Source: Acidobacteriota bacterium
GTDB taxonomy: Bacteria > Acidobacteriota > Terriglobia > Bryobacterales > Bryobacteraceae
DNA length: 42,259 bases
Assembly: GCA_016870995.1 (NCBI GenBank)
Contig: VFZU01000046.1
Span: 1-42,259 of the forward strand
Reading direction: 5' to 3'
Part shown: positions 35,076 through 42,259 of the stretch, piece by piece
Numbering within the stretch: position 1 is the first letter of the stretch
Layout of the letters: each line of letters begins with the position of its first letter
Translations under genes and position numbers: made by a program
The notes under the pieces: model-generated
Database searches by the model: none
The model's input: only the letters and a program-made list of their open reading frames with translations
What the model was told of the DNA's origin: nothing

Positions 35076-36323
35076 ATGCGAGTTGCATATTTTGACGCCT
35101 TCTCCGGCGTAAGCGGAGACATGACTGTTGGCGCCCTGATCGACGCTGGAGCGGACGCCCACAAACTAATTCACGGCCTTGAACATTTGGGCCTGGGTGC
35201 GAAGTACCGGGCCGAAAAAACGGTTCGCTATGGGATCACTGCTACGAAGTTCCATGTGATGATCGGCGATCAACCGGCCGATCACCACCACCATCATCAT
35301 CACGGCCATCACCACGACCATGATCACGACCACGATCATGGGCACACGCATGAGCAAACGCACGACCACAGCCATCGGGGCTTGACACAGATTCTTGAGT
35401 TGATCGATAAGGCCAAGATTCCCGCGCCAGTGAAGGCTTCCTCAAGCCGCGTGTTTACCTTGCTGGGTGAGGCGGAGGCGGCGGTGCACGGCATCCCACT
35501 CGAACAGGTTCACTTTCATGAAGTGGGCGCGGTAGATGCGATCGCCGATATTGTCGGCGCCTGCTATGGCCTGCACCTGTTGAAAGTAGATGCTGTTTAC
35601 AGCTCACCGATTAACGTGGGGTCTGGAACTGCGAAGATGGCTCACGGCGTACTGCCTGTGCCGGCACCAGCAACCGCGTTGCTACTAAAGAACAAGCCGG
35701 TGTACGTGGATGGGCCCGCATTCGAACTGACTACGCCGACCGGGGCGGCGATTGTTTCCGCGCTGGCCAAGGGCTTCGGCCCGATGCCCTCATTGAGTAT
35801 TCAATCGCTGGGGTACGGAGCGGGGACCAAGGATTTTCCCTCGCGAGCGAATGTGTTGCGCATCACGATCGGAGACCAGCTTGAGTCGACCGAGGCTCAA
35901 ACGGTGCTGTTGATCGAGGCGAACATTGACGATTCCACACCGCAGGTTTTGGGTTACACGATGGATCAACTGTTTCTGGCCGGAGCACTGGATGTGACTC
36001 TGACGCCAGTGTTGATGAAGAAGAACCGTTCGGGTCATGTATTGACCGTTGTGGCCAAGCCGGAAGACAAAGATGCTCTGACGAGCCTGATCCTGCGCGA
36101 GACAACTACGCTGGGTTTGCGGATCTCGAGTGCTGAGCGTTGCACGCTGCCGCGTGAATTTGTTGAAGTGAAGACAACCTATGGCCCGGTGCGCATTAAA
36201 GTAACCGGGAATGGATTCGCTCCTGAATTCGATGATTGCCAGGCTCTGGCGCGAGACAAGAAAGTGCCGCTCAAAGAAGTGCTCGCCGCCGCCAATTTCG
36301 CGTATCTCAAAACAAAAGCTTAA
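35076..36323 (+). CDS. larC: Nickel-pincer cofactor biosynthesis protein LarC, single-frame with a His-rich segment
   Basis: A 415-residue CTP-dependent nickel insertase of the LarC/DUF111 family, which inserts Ni into the pyridinium bis-thiocarboxylate made by LarB and LarE. It opens with RVAYFDAFSGVSGDMTVGAL. Residues 70-100 are a metal-binding tract with 19 His, mixed with Asp. The core has VHFHEVGAVDAIADIVGACY and the C-terminal domain starts around VLLIEANIDDSTPQVLGYT. In Lactobacillus plantarum the product needs a -1 frameshift between larC1 and larC2. Here it is one continuous frame. No larA, larB or larE lies nearby. metG starts directly after the stop (TAAATG). Confidence 0.92.
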   Translation: MRVAYFDAFSGVSGDMTVGALIDAGADAHKLIHGLEHLGLGAKYRAEKTVRYGITATKFHVMIGDQPADHHHHHHHGHHHDHDHDHDHGHTHEQTHDHSHRGLTQILELIDKAKIPAPVKASSSRVFTLLGEAEAAVHGIPLEQVHFHEVGAVDAIADIVGACYGLHLLKVDAVYSSPINVGSGTAKMAHGVLPVPAPATALLLKNKPVYVDGPAFELTTPTGAAIVSALAKGFGPMPSLSIQSLGYGAGTKDFPSRANVLRITIGDQLESTEAQTVLLIEANIDDSTPQVLGYTMDQLFLAGALDVTLTPVLMKKNRSGHVLTVVAKPEDKDALTSLILRETTTLGLRISSAERCTLPREFVEVKTTYGPVRIKVTGNGFAPEFDDCQALARDKKVPLKEVLAAANFAYLKTKA

Positions 36324-38228
36324 ATGAACAAGTACTACCTCACCACGCCCATTTATTACGTCAATGCCGCGCCGCATATTGGGCATACCTACACGACGCT
36401 GGTCGCCGACACCATCAAACGCCTGAAGGCGATGCAGGGAACCGAAGCGTATCTCGTGACCGGCTCAGACGAGCATGGGCAGAAGATCGAGCGCGCTGCC
36501 ACCAAGATCGGCAAGACTCCGCAGGAGTACACCGATCTGATTTCGGCCGAGTTTGAAAATACCTGGAAGCAGTTAGGACTTGGAATCGATAAATTTCAAC
36601 GGACGACTTCTCCGCAACACGCCGCTGCGGTGGCGAAGCTGTTTTCTGATTGCGAGAAGAACGGCTACATCTATAAGGGGAGCTACACAGGCTATTACTC
36701 GGTGACGAGCGAAGCCTTTGTCGCAGATGCCAAAGAGGGCGATGTCGATCCCGATAGCGGACAGCCACTCGAGTTGGTGACAGAAGAGAATCTGTTCTTC
36801 AAGTTGTCGGCGTTTCAGGACAAGCTGATTGAGTTGCATGAGACGAACCCGGAGTTTTTGCAACCGGATGCGCGGCGCAATGAAGTTTTGAGCTTCCTGA
36901 AGAGCGAGAAGTTGCAAGACCTGTCGATTAGCCGGACGACGATCCAGTGGGGCATTCCGGTGCCGAATCATCCGGGGCATGTGTTCTACGTGTGGTTTGA
37001 CGCGCTGATGACGTACTGGTCGGCGGTTGAGGGTAAAGATCTCTGGCCGGCGGATCTGCATTTGATGTCGAAAGAGATCGTGCGTTTTCATGCGATCTAC
37101 TGGCCGTCGTTTTTGATGGCAGCGGGCTGGCCATTGCCCAAGAGGATTTATTCGCACGGATGGCTGCTGTTTGAAGACAACAAGATGTCGAAGAGCCGCG
37201 GCAATATCGTGCGGGCGACACCGATTCAACAAGTGATGGGTATCGACGCCTTGCGCTACTTCCTGCTGCGGGAAATCCCGTTCGGGTCTGACGGCAGCTT
37301 CAGCTTTGATGCTTTGGTGGCGAGATACAACTCGGACCTGGCTAACGGCCTGGGCAATTTATTGAGCCGGACGCTGTCGATGATTCTGCAGTATCGCGGC
37401 GGCAAAGTGCCGGCGCCGGTAGAGGCGGATTCAAGCGCGATTGGTGTGGCGATGGCGCATTATGAGAACTTCGAGTTTCATAAGGCGCTTGAGGCCATCT
37501 GGCGATGGATCGGTGAGCTCGATAAGTACATCGTTGAGAATGCACCGTGGAAGTTGGCGAAGGACGCTTTGCCCGAAGCTCAGGCGAGGCTCGATGCGGT
37601 GCTCTACCGTTGTTTCGAGAGCTTGCGGCTGATCACAGTGCTGGCCGCGCCGGTGATCCCGGAATCGGCGGCGCGGATTCGTGAGCAACTGAATGTTGGC
37701 GGGCCGCTGGAATGGGGTCATACGCCTGCCGGCCATGCGATTGGCGAGATCTCACCGATTTACCCGAGGCTTGATCCGAAGGTTGCTATCGAACAGATGA
37801 AGGCGCTTGAAGCCGCCGAACTGGATCGCCAGAATGCGTTGCTCGGCAAGGTGGCTGAAGAGGCGCCGGCCCCTTCGAACTTTACACCGATCGCGGAAAC
37901 GATCACGATCGATGACTTTGTGAAGGTGGATTTGCGAGTGGGCCTGGTATTAAGCGCCGAACCCGTGAAGGGAGCCGATAAATTGCTTCACCTGAAGGTG
38001 AACATCGGTGAACCAACCGGGCCGAGAACAATTGTGGCTGGCATTGCCCAGGCCTATCAACCGGAGCAATTGGTGAATCGCAAGGTTGTGATCGTTGCCA
38101 ACCTGGCACCACGCAAGCTGAAGGGGATCGAGAGCCAAGGAATGATTGTGGCGGCGAGCCTTGAAGGTGGATCGCCTGCGCTGGCGGCGTTTCTCGAAGA
38201 GGTGCCCATCGGAGCCCGGTTGAAGTGA
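36324..38228 (+). CDS. metG: Methionyl-tRNA synthetase
   Basis: A 634-residue class I synthetase. It has the HIGH motif PHIGHTYTTLVADTIKR, ATP-loop NKMSKSRGN, and a C-terminal EMAP-like tRNA-binding domain beginning at ITIDDFVKVDLRVG and ending near GSPALAAFL. The connecting region usually holding the zinc cysteines (CxxC...CxxC) lacks cysteine here (GYYSVTSEAFVADAKEGD), so it belongs to a zinc-free type. The ATG touches the larC stop. The stop overlaps the tatD GTG (GTGA). Confidence 0.95.
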   Translation: MNKYYLTTPIYYVNAAPHIGHTYTTLVADTIKRLKAMQGTEAYLVTGSDEHGQKIERAATKIGKTPQEYTDLISAEFENTWKQLGLGIDKFQRTTSPQHAAAVAKLFSDCEKNGYIYKGSYTGYYSVTSEAFVADAKEGDVDPDSGQPLELVTEENLFFKLSAFQDKLIELHETNPEFLQPDARRNEVLSFLKSEKLQDLSISRTTIQWGIPVPNHPGHVFYVWFDALMTYWSAVEGKDLWPADLHLMSKEIVRFHAIYWPSFLMAAGWPLPKRIYSHGWLLFEDNKMSKSRGNIVRATPIQQVMGIDALRYFLLREIPFGSDGSFSFDALVARYNSDLANGLGNLLSRTLSMILQYRGGKVPAPVEADSSAIGVAMAHYENFEFHKALEAIWRWIGELDKYIVENAPWKLAKDALPEAQARLDAVLYRCFESLRLITVLAAPVIPESAARIREQLNVGGPLEWGHTPAGHAIGEISPIYPRLDPKVAIEQMKALEAAELDRQNALLGKVAEEAPAPSNFTPIAETITIDDFVKVDLRVGLVLSAEPVKGADKLLHLKVNIGEPTGPRTIVAGIAQAYQPEQLVNRKVVIVANLAPRKLKGIESQGMIVAASLEGGSPALAAFLEEVPIGARLK

Positions 38229-39010
38229 TCGATAGTCATTGTCATGTCGACAGCGATCAGTTCGATGCAGATCGCGAAGCCGTTATTGCTCGGGCTGTTG
38301 CAGCTGGGGTGACGACGATACTTGCGATCGGCACGGGAGAGGGGCCGCCTCATCTTGATGCTGGAATTGCGTTGGCAGAGGCACATCCATGCTTTCTGGC
38401 AACCGTTGGCGTCCATCCGCACAATGCGGAACGGGTTCAGCCTGAAACTTATTCGCAGCTAGAAGCACTTGCCGCTCATCCAAAATGTGTGGGAATTGGT
38501 GAAATTGGTCTCGACTATCACTACAACTTCTCCCCTCGTGAGGTGCAGCAGGAGGTATTCCAGCGGCAGCTTGAGTTGGCCAAGAAGTTGCGGCTGCCGA
38601 TCGTACTGCATACGCGCGAGGCATGGGCAGACACAATTAAAATTCTGAAGCAGCATTGGGATTTCACGCTTGGCGGAATTGTTCACTGTTTTAGCGAAGG
38701 GCTAGAGGAAGCGAAGGAAGCCGTCGAGTTGAACTTTCATTTGGGCCTTGCGGGTGTTTTGACTTATCCCAAGGCAGACCGGCTCAGAGAGGCAGCGAGT
38801 TTTGTACCGCTGGATCGCATTCTCGTCGAGACCGATGCGCCGTACCTTGCGCCCGCACCTTTTCGAGGCAAGCGCAACGAACCCGCCCATGTCATCGAAA
38901 CCGCCAAGCGGCTTGGGGCCTTGCGTGGCGTGACGCTGGAAGAAATCGATGAGCTGACGACCGCAAATTTCCGCCGGGTCTTCCCGGCTAAACTGGAGCA
39001 ATTGGCATGA
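38225..39010 (+). CDS. tatD: TatD family metal-dependent DNase
   Basis: A 261-residue TIM-barrel hydrolase. Motifs in order are MIDSHCHVD, IGEIGLDYHYNF, LHTREAWADT, HCFSEGL and ETDAPYLAPAPFRGKRNEP. These are the metal ligands of TatD/YcfH-type 3'-5' DNases involved in DNA repair or turnover. The GTG start overlaps the metG stop, as commonly seen for metG-tatD pairs. The end overlaps the polyprenyl synthase ATG (ATGA). Confidence 0.94.
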   Translation: MIDSHCHVDSDQFDADREAVIARAVAAGVTTILAIGTGEGPPHLDAGIALAEAHPCFLATVGVHPHNAERVQPETYSQLEALAAHPKCVGIGEIGLDYHYNFSPREVQQEVFQRQLELAKKLRLPIVLHTREAWADTIKILKQHWDFTLGGIVHCFSEGLEEAKEAVELNFHLGLAGVLTYPKADRLREAASFVPLDRILVETDAPYLAPAPFRGKRNEPAHVIETAKRLGALRGVTLEEIDELTTANFRRVFPAKLEQLA

Positions 39011-40014
39011 CAAAGTCTGTGAATCAGGCTGTCTCGATGAAGCAGATCCTGGATCTGGTGCGCGACGACCTGGCGCGTGTGGAGAAAGTAATTGGACTGG
39101 AAACGATTGGGTCCGTGGCGGCGGTCAACACGATTTCACACCATATGCAATCCGCTGGGGGAAAGCGTTTAAGGCCAATCCTGTTACTGCTTTCCAGCCG
39201 GGTAGTTTCCTCAAGCACTGAAACGACTTCAGAGGCCATTGAATTGGCTGCCGTTGTGGAGTTGGTGCATACCTCGACGCTGGTGCATGACGATGTGATC
39301 GATGAAGCGAAAGTCCGCCGCGGGAGGCCCAGTGCGAATGCGCTGTGGGGCAACCAGATGAGCATCCTGGCTGGCGACTGGTTGTACATGCAGGCGTTTC
39401 AGATCGCGATGCGGCAGCGAAACTTCACGGTGCTGGATATTCTGATCGGACTGACGCAGGTGATGGTGGAAGGCGAGCTGATGCAGCTCGACCGGCTGGG
39501 CAGAATTGACCTGACCGAAGCAGATTACATGGAACTGGTGGACCGCAAAACCGCCTGCTTGTTTAATGCTTGCTGCCGATTGGGCGCGATGGCCGGTGGC
39601 GCGGACGACTCGGATTCAGCACGGCTGGGTGAGTTTGCCTGGAACCTGGGTATGGCGTTTCAATTAATCGATGACGTCCTCGATTTTACATCGAAGGAAA
39701 ACATCCTGGGTAAGCCGGTTGGGAATGACCTGGCTGAAGGCAAGGTAACGCTTCCGCTTCTCTACGCACTGGCTGAAACCACCCGCGAAGAGACACGTAT
39801 GATCGAAACGATTCTGAAGGATCGCAGCTATGAGCGTGTGCCCTTCTCAACCGTTCTTGAAATCATCGAGAAGTACAAAGGTGTGGAGCGCGCACAAGAA
39901 AGAGCGCAACAGTTCACAGCCCGATCGAGGGAAGTGATCGAGACTTTCCCGGATTCGCCGTATCGCAAAGCGGTCCTTACCATCGCGGATATCATTACTG
40001 AACGAGACCGTTGA
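39007..40014 (+). CDS. Long-chain all-trans polyprenyl diphosphate synthase
   Basis: A 335-residue prenyltransferase with both aspartate-rich motifs: LVHDDVIDEAKVRRG (first, DDxxD-like) and LGMAFQLIDDVLDF (second). It has GGKRLRPILLLLSS and KVTLPLLYAL blocks. It makes a polyprenyl chain (C30-C45 likely) for quinone, which fits the quinone-dependent SDH, though chain length is not readable here. It is the third gene of the metG operon. Confidence 0.92.
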   Translation: MTKSVNQAVSMKQILDLVRDDLARVEKVIGLETIGSVAAVNTISHHMQSAGGKRLRPILLLLSSRVVSSSTETTSEAIELAAVVELVHTSTLVHDDVIDEAKVRRGRPSANALWGNQMSILAGDWLYMQAFQIAMRQRNFTVLDILIGLTQVMVEGELMQLDRLGRIDLTEADYMELVDRKTACLFNACCRLGAMAGGADDSDSARLGEFAWNLGMAFQLIDDVLDFTSKENILGKPVGNDLAEGKVTLPLLYALAETTREETRMIETILKDRSYERVPFSTVLEIIEKYKGVERAQERAQQFTARSREVIETFPDSPYRKAVLTIADIITERDR

Positions 40015-40757
40015 GACGCTTGCTCCAGTTCGCCGCGCTGATTGCCATCCCATTGGTGGCGAGCGTAGGCGGGTTCGCGGAGAAGGCTGAGTTTTACTTC
40101 TTGCGGATGGAGTACACGGATGCGCCGTTCGTGCGTCGCCCCTGGGGCCGGGGCTGGTGGATGCAGGATATGCCTGAAGCGGAGATTCACTTTACGAAGG
40201 GGATCCAGCGGCTGACTCGCATCGATATTGGCGAGATTCGGCATACGGGGCTAACCGACGATCGAATCTATGACTACCCCTGGATCTACGCGACGCAGGT
40301 AGCCTGGTGGGATCTTTCTGAGCCTGAAGTGAAGCGGCTGCGGAGCTATCTCGAGCGTGGCGGCTTTCTGGTTGTGGATGACTTTCACGGGGATCGGGAT
40401 TGGGAGTTATTTGCGGCCTCAATGCAGCAAGTTTTACCGGGTAAGCCGATTGTCGATATCGAGGATGGGGATGCTGTGATGAACGTGGTGTTCGATATCA
40501 AGGAACGCACGTTTATCCCGGGGTTGCGGCATTTGCGCCGTGGGCCGAGTGGTGCTACAACAGTGCAACCAACAGCGATTCCGCCGCGCTGGCGGGCCAT
40601 GTACGACGATCAGGGTCGGATGGTTGTGGCGATTAACTTCAATATGGATATCGGGGATGCCTGGGAGCACGCCGATATGCCCGAATATCCCGAACAGATG
40701 ACGAGCCTGAGTTATCGTTTTGGGATCAACTACATTCTCTATGCGTTCACGCATTGA
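40011..40757 (+). CDS. DUF4159 domain protein, exported
   Basis: A 248-residue protein. TTG 40011 overlaps the polyprenyl synthase stop as TTGA and is the only start giving a signal peptide (LLQFAALIAIPLVASVGG). Family blocks include FYFLRMEYTDAP, DDRIYDYPWIYATQVAWWDLS and LERGGFLVVDDFHGDRDW. DUF4159 resembles a glutamine amidotransferase/ThuA-like Rossmann fold and is often near MoxR/DUF58 genes. None is seen here. Function unknown. Confidence 0.87.
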   Translation: MRRLLQFAALIAIPLVASVGGFAEKAEFYFLRMEYTDAPFVRRPWGRGWWMQDMPEAEIHFTKGIQRLTRIDIGEIRHTGLTDDRIYDYPWIYATQVAWWDLSEPEVKRLRSYLERGGFLVVDDFHGDRDWELFAASMQQVLPGKPIVDIEDGDAVMNVVFDIKERTFIPGLRHLRRGPSGATTVQPTAIPPRWRAMYDDQGRMVVAINFNMDIGDAWEHADMPEYPEQMTSLSYRFGINYILYAFTH

Positions 40758-40768
40758 GGCGTTCACAG

Positions 40769-40783
40769 GAGCCACTTGCAAAA
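40769..40783 (+). repeat. Left inverted repeat of the insertion sequence
   Basis: Reads GAGCCACTTGCAAAA. It pairs with the reverse complement of 42236-42250, 13 of 15 matching. It lies upstream of the transposase start by about 120 bp, a region that also holds the putative transposase promoter. Confidence 0.75.
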
Positions 40784-40903
40784 ATCGACTGAGCGCAAGT
40801 GTCAGGGAACAAGGCAGATAGCGAACAAAGTGATTGAGAAAGAGGCCAACAGGGTCTAAGATTAAGTCGCCAAACCAAACCAGCAGACGCGAGGTGACCT
40901 CAG

Positions 40904-42034
40904 ATGCAGCATACTCCGCGAGCAGTGCTTATGCAATTCGCGCAGCTATTTCAAGCTGAGTTGTTCCCGGCCTTGGAGCAGACGACGGGTGAGTTGAGCG
41001 GCCAGGCAAAGCTGCTTGCCGAAGCGATGACGCTGACACAACTGCATCGCTTTGTGCACAAGCAATGGCGTGGTCGTCCCCAGGATGATCGGCGAGCTTT
41101 GATTGCGGCCTTTCTCGCCAAGTCCATCTACAATTTGGCGACGACCCGGCAGTTGATCAGCCGCTTGAAGGTCGACGCCCAGTTGCGCTCATTGTGTGGA
41201 TGGACCAACGCGGCTGCGCTGCCGAGCGAGAGCACCTTTTCACGCAGCTTTGCTGATTTTGCCAGACGCAAGCTGCCCGAACAGATCCACGAGAGTTTGG
41301 TTCGGCTCACTCAGCAAGGCCGAATCATTGGGCACATTGCCCGAGACTCGACTGCGATTGAGGCACGGGAAACGTTTCCTGAAACCCGCCGACAGAAACA
41401 GCAACGCAAGCACGAGAAGGCCGGTAAACCTCCGGCTGAAAGGCGTTGGGGCAAACACTACGGCATTACAGCCAAACAACGCACCATGAAGTTGAGCGAG
41501 ATGCTAAGGGGCCTTTCGCGTGATTGTGGCATTGGCACCAAGACCAGCAGCAAAGGTCATCAATATTACTGGAAAGGATCTAAGCTGCACCTGGACGTTG
41601 CCGACGGCCAGATCCCGATCACGGCAATGCTGACCAGCGCTCAGGTTCACGACTCCAAGGCGGCGATTCCGCTGATGACAATCACCAGCCAGCGCGTCTG
41701 CTACCTGTACGATTTGATGGACTCAGCCTATGACGCAAACGCGATCCTCGAACACTCCCGGGAACTCGGCCATGTGCCGGTGGTGGAACCCAACGGCAGG
41801 CGGGGCAGACTGAAGCCGCACAAGGGCAAACCAATTCGGCCCAAGCCGGAGTTATGTCCAGCCAAGTCGGAACGCTATCGGAACAGGACCATGGTGGAGC
41901 GGGTCAACGCGCGGCTGAAGGACGAGTTTGGTGGGCGTACAGTGCGTGTGCGGGGAGCAGCCAAGGTCATGGCGCACCTGATGTTCGGCATTATTGCGCT
42001 AACAGTAGACCAAATTCTTAAGCTGATTACGTAA
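40904..42034 (+). CDS. IS4/IS5-group transposase (DUF772 plus DDE domain)
   Basis: A 376-residue transposase. The N-terminal half has the helical region with LCGWTNAAALPSESTFSR, as in DUF772/IS1182 proteins. The DDE catalytic residues can be placed: aspartate in IARDSTAIEAR, second aspartate in YLYDLMDSAYDAN and glutamate in RTMVERVNARLKDEFG, followed by the Y-R-E/K-type spacing of this group. GAGG at 40890-40893 precedes the ATG. The reading frame is intact, so the element may still be mobile. Confidence 0.88.
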   Translation: MQHTPRAVLMQFAQLFQAELFPALEQTTGELSGQAKLLAEAMTLTQLHRFVHKQWRGRPQDDRRALIAAFLAKSIYNLATTRQLISRLKVDAQLRSLCGWTNAAALPSESTFSRSFADFARRKLPEQIHESLVRLTQQGRIIGHIARDSTAIEARETFPETRRQKQQRKHEKAGKPPAERRWGKHYGITAKQRTMKLSEMLRGLSRDCGIGTKTSSKGHQYYWKGSKLHLDVADGQIPITAMLTSAQVHDSKAAIPLMTITSQRVCYLYDLMDSAYDANAILEHSRELGHVPVVEPNGRRGRLKPHKGKPIRPKPELCPAKSERYRNRTMVERVNARLKDEFGGRTVRVRGAAKVMAHLMFGIIALTVDQILKLIT

Positions 42035-42235
42035 TACAGTAAGACAGAAAAAACACACAAAACAAGGCACCCCAAGGCAGGGCTGCGCCCAGACATGGCC
42101 AAACAAGGGCAGAAACCGCTCTTCTGTGCCACGAAACGGGCAAAAAACAGAAAACCTCTCGCCAAGCCAAGCTCAATCGAAGGCGCAGGCTGCCTACTTG
42201 CCGCAGCGGGGAAAGTCAACCGCAAATCAAAAACA

Positions 42236-42250
42236 TTTTGCAAGTCGTTC
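42236..42250 (-). repeat. Right inverted repeat of the insertion sequence
   Basis: The reverse complement reads GAACGACTTGCAAAA and matches the left end at 40769-40783 at 13 of 15 bases. About 200 bp of A/C-rich, non-coding sequence separates it from the transposase stop. Position 42251 onward begins with ACAG, matching the left flank. Confidence 0.75.
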
Positions 42251-42259
42251 ACAGACATT

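Larger units (their letters stand above)
40769..42250 (+). mobile_element. Complete IS4/IS5-group insertion sequence (IS1182-like)
   Basis: About 1.48 kb, carrying one transposase gene and bounded by inverted repeats at 40769-40783 and 42236-42250 that match at 13 of 15 bases (GANCNACTTGCAAAA). The four bases ACAG lie just outside both ends (40765-40768 and 42251-42254), a possible 4-bp target duplication. A longer CGTTCACAG match (40760-40768 and 42246-42254) is also present and could give a 9-bp duplication with shifted ends. The element inserted 11 bp after the DUF4159 stop. The family is inferred from transposase layout. Confidence 0.8.

Noticed and set aside
35281-35370. CAC/CAT/GAC-rich tandem pattern that might be taken for a repeat array
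   Set aside because: It is the coding sequence of the His/Asp tract in LarC, with no regular unit or spacer, so not CRISPR or a satellite.
41875-42258. A 127-codon open frame on the minus strand across the right end of the insertion sequence
   Set aside because: It runs across the transposase 3' end and through the inverted repeat, starts at the edge of the element and has no family motif. It looks like an antisense shadow.

Overview
The window looks like a piece of an Acidobacteriota chromosome, probably of the Bryobacter/Solibacter type. This rests on gene content and is an inference. The signs are a DUF1549/DUF1553 cytochrome plus DUF1501 pair, a TonB-dependent receptor with an N-terminal carboxypeptidase-like domain, an ECF sigma factor beside a thioredoxin-type membrane protein, secreted Abhydrolase_10-type enzymes, and moderately high-GC DNA with many short gene overlaps.

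Layout. 1-660: the end of what looks like an insertion element, abutting a truncated secreted-protein fragment. 921-5453: yraN facing a three-gene minus-strand unit (cytochrome, DUF1501, small membrane protein). 5503-10981: histidine kinase, sigma-54 response regulator and a frameshifted TonB-dependent receptor. 10971-16413: a tightly overlapping minus-strand operon of PfkB kinase, membrane glycosyltransferase, a DapF-like protein with both catalytic cysteines replaced by serine, a nucleotide-sugar dehydrogenase and a class A beta-lactamase. 16481-22111: a metallophosphoesterase with a non-canonical start, sdhCAB, an RraA-like protein and a secreted metallopeptidase-like protein. 22077-29444: a long minus-strand run of galT, cpaF, two secreted alpha/beta hydrolases, an Mrp-type ATPase without its CPxC motif, an ECF sigma gene broken by an in-frame TGA, and a membrane thioredoxin. 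29514-33522: icd, purE, purK and a broken MetX-like hydrolase. 33508-36323: a RluA pseudouridine synthase and a sirtuin with overlapping divergent start codons, then larC. 36324-40757: metG, tatD, a polyprenyl diphosphate synthase and a DUF4159 protein, each touching or overlapping the next. 40769-42250: a complete insertion sequence with inverted repeats.

How the genes work together. Most of the window is housekeeping: TCA cycle (sdhCAB, icd), purine synthesis (purEK), translation (metG, rluA-like), isoprenoid chains and sugar-nucleotide metabolism (galT, nucleotide-sugar dehydrogenase). The most unusual part is the 16413-10971 operon, which joins a sugar kinase, a lipid-linked-sugar type glycosyltransferase, a UDP-sugar oxidase, a Ser/Ser DapF homologue and an exported beta-lactamase, and so suggests envelope modification. 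Three genes carry a clear single lesion (G-run frameshift, TGA, TAG). These could be assembly errors, recent pseudogenes, or in the G7 case a phase-variable switch.
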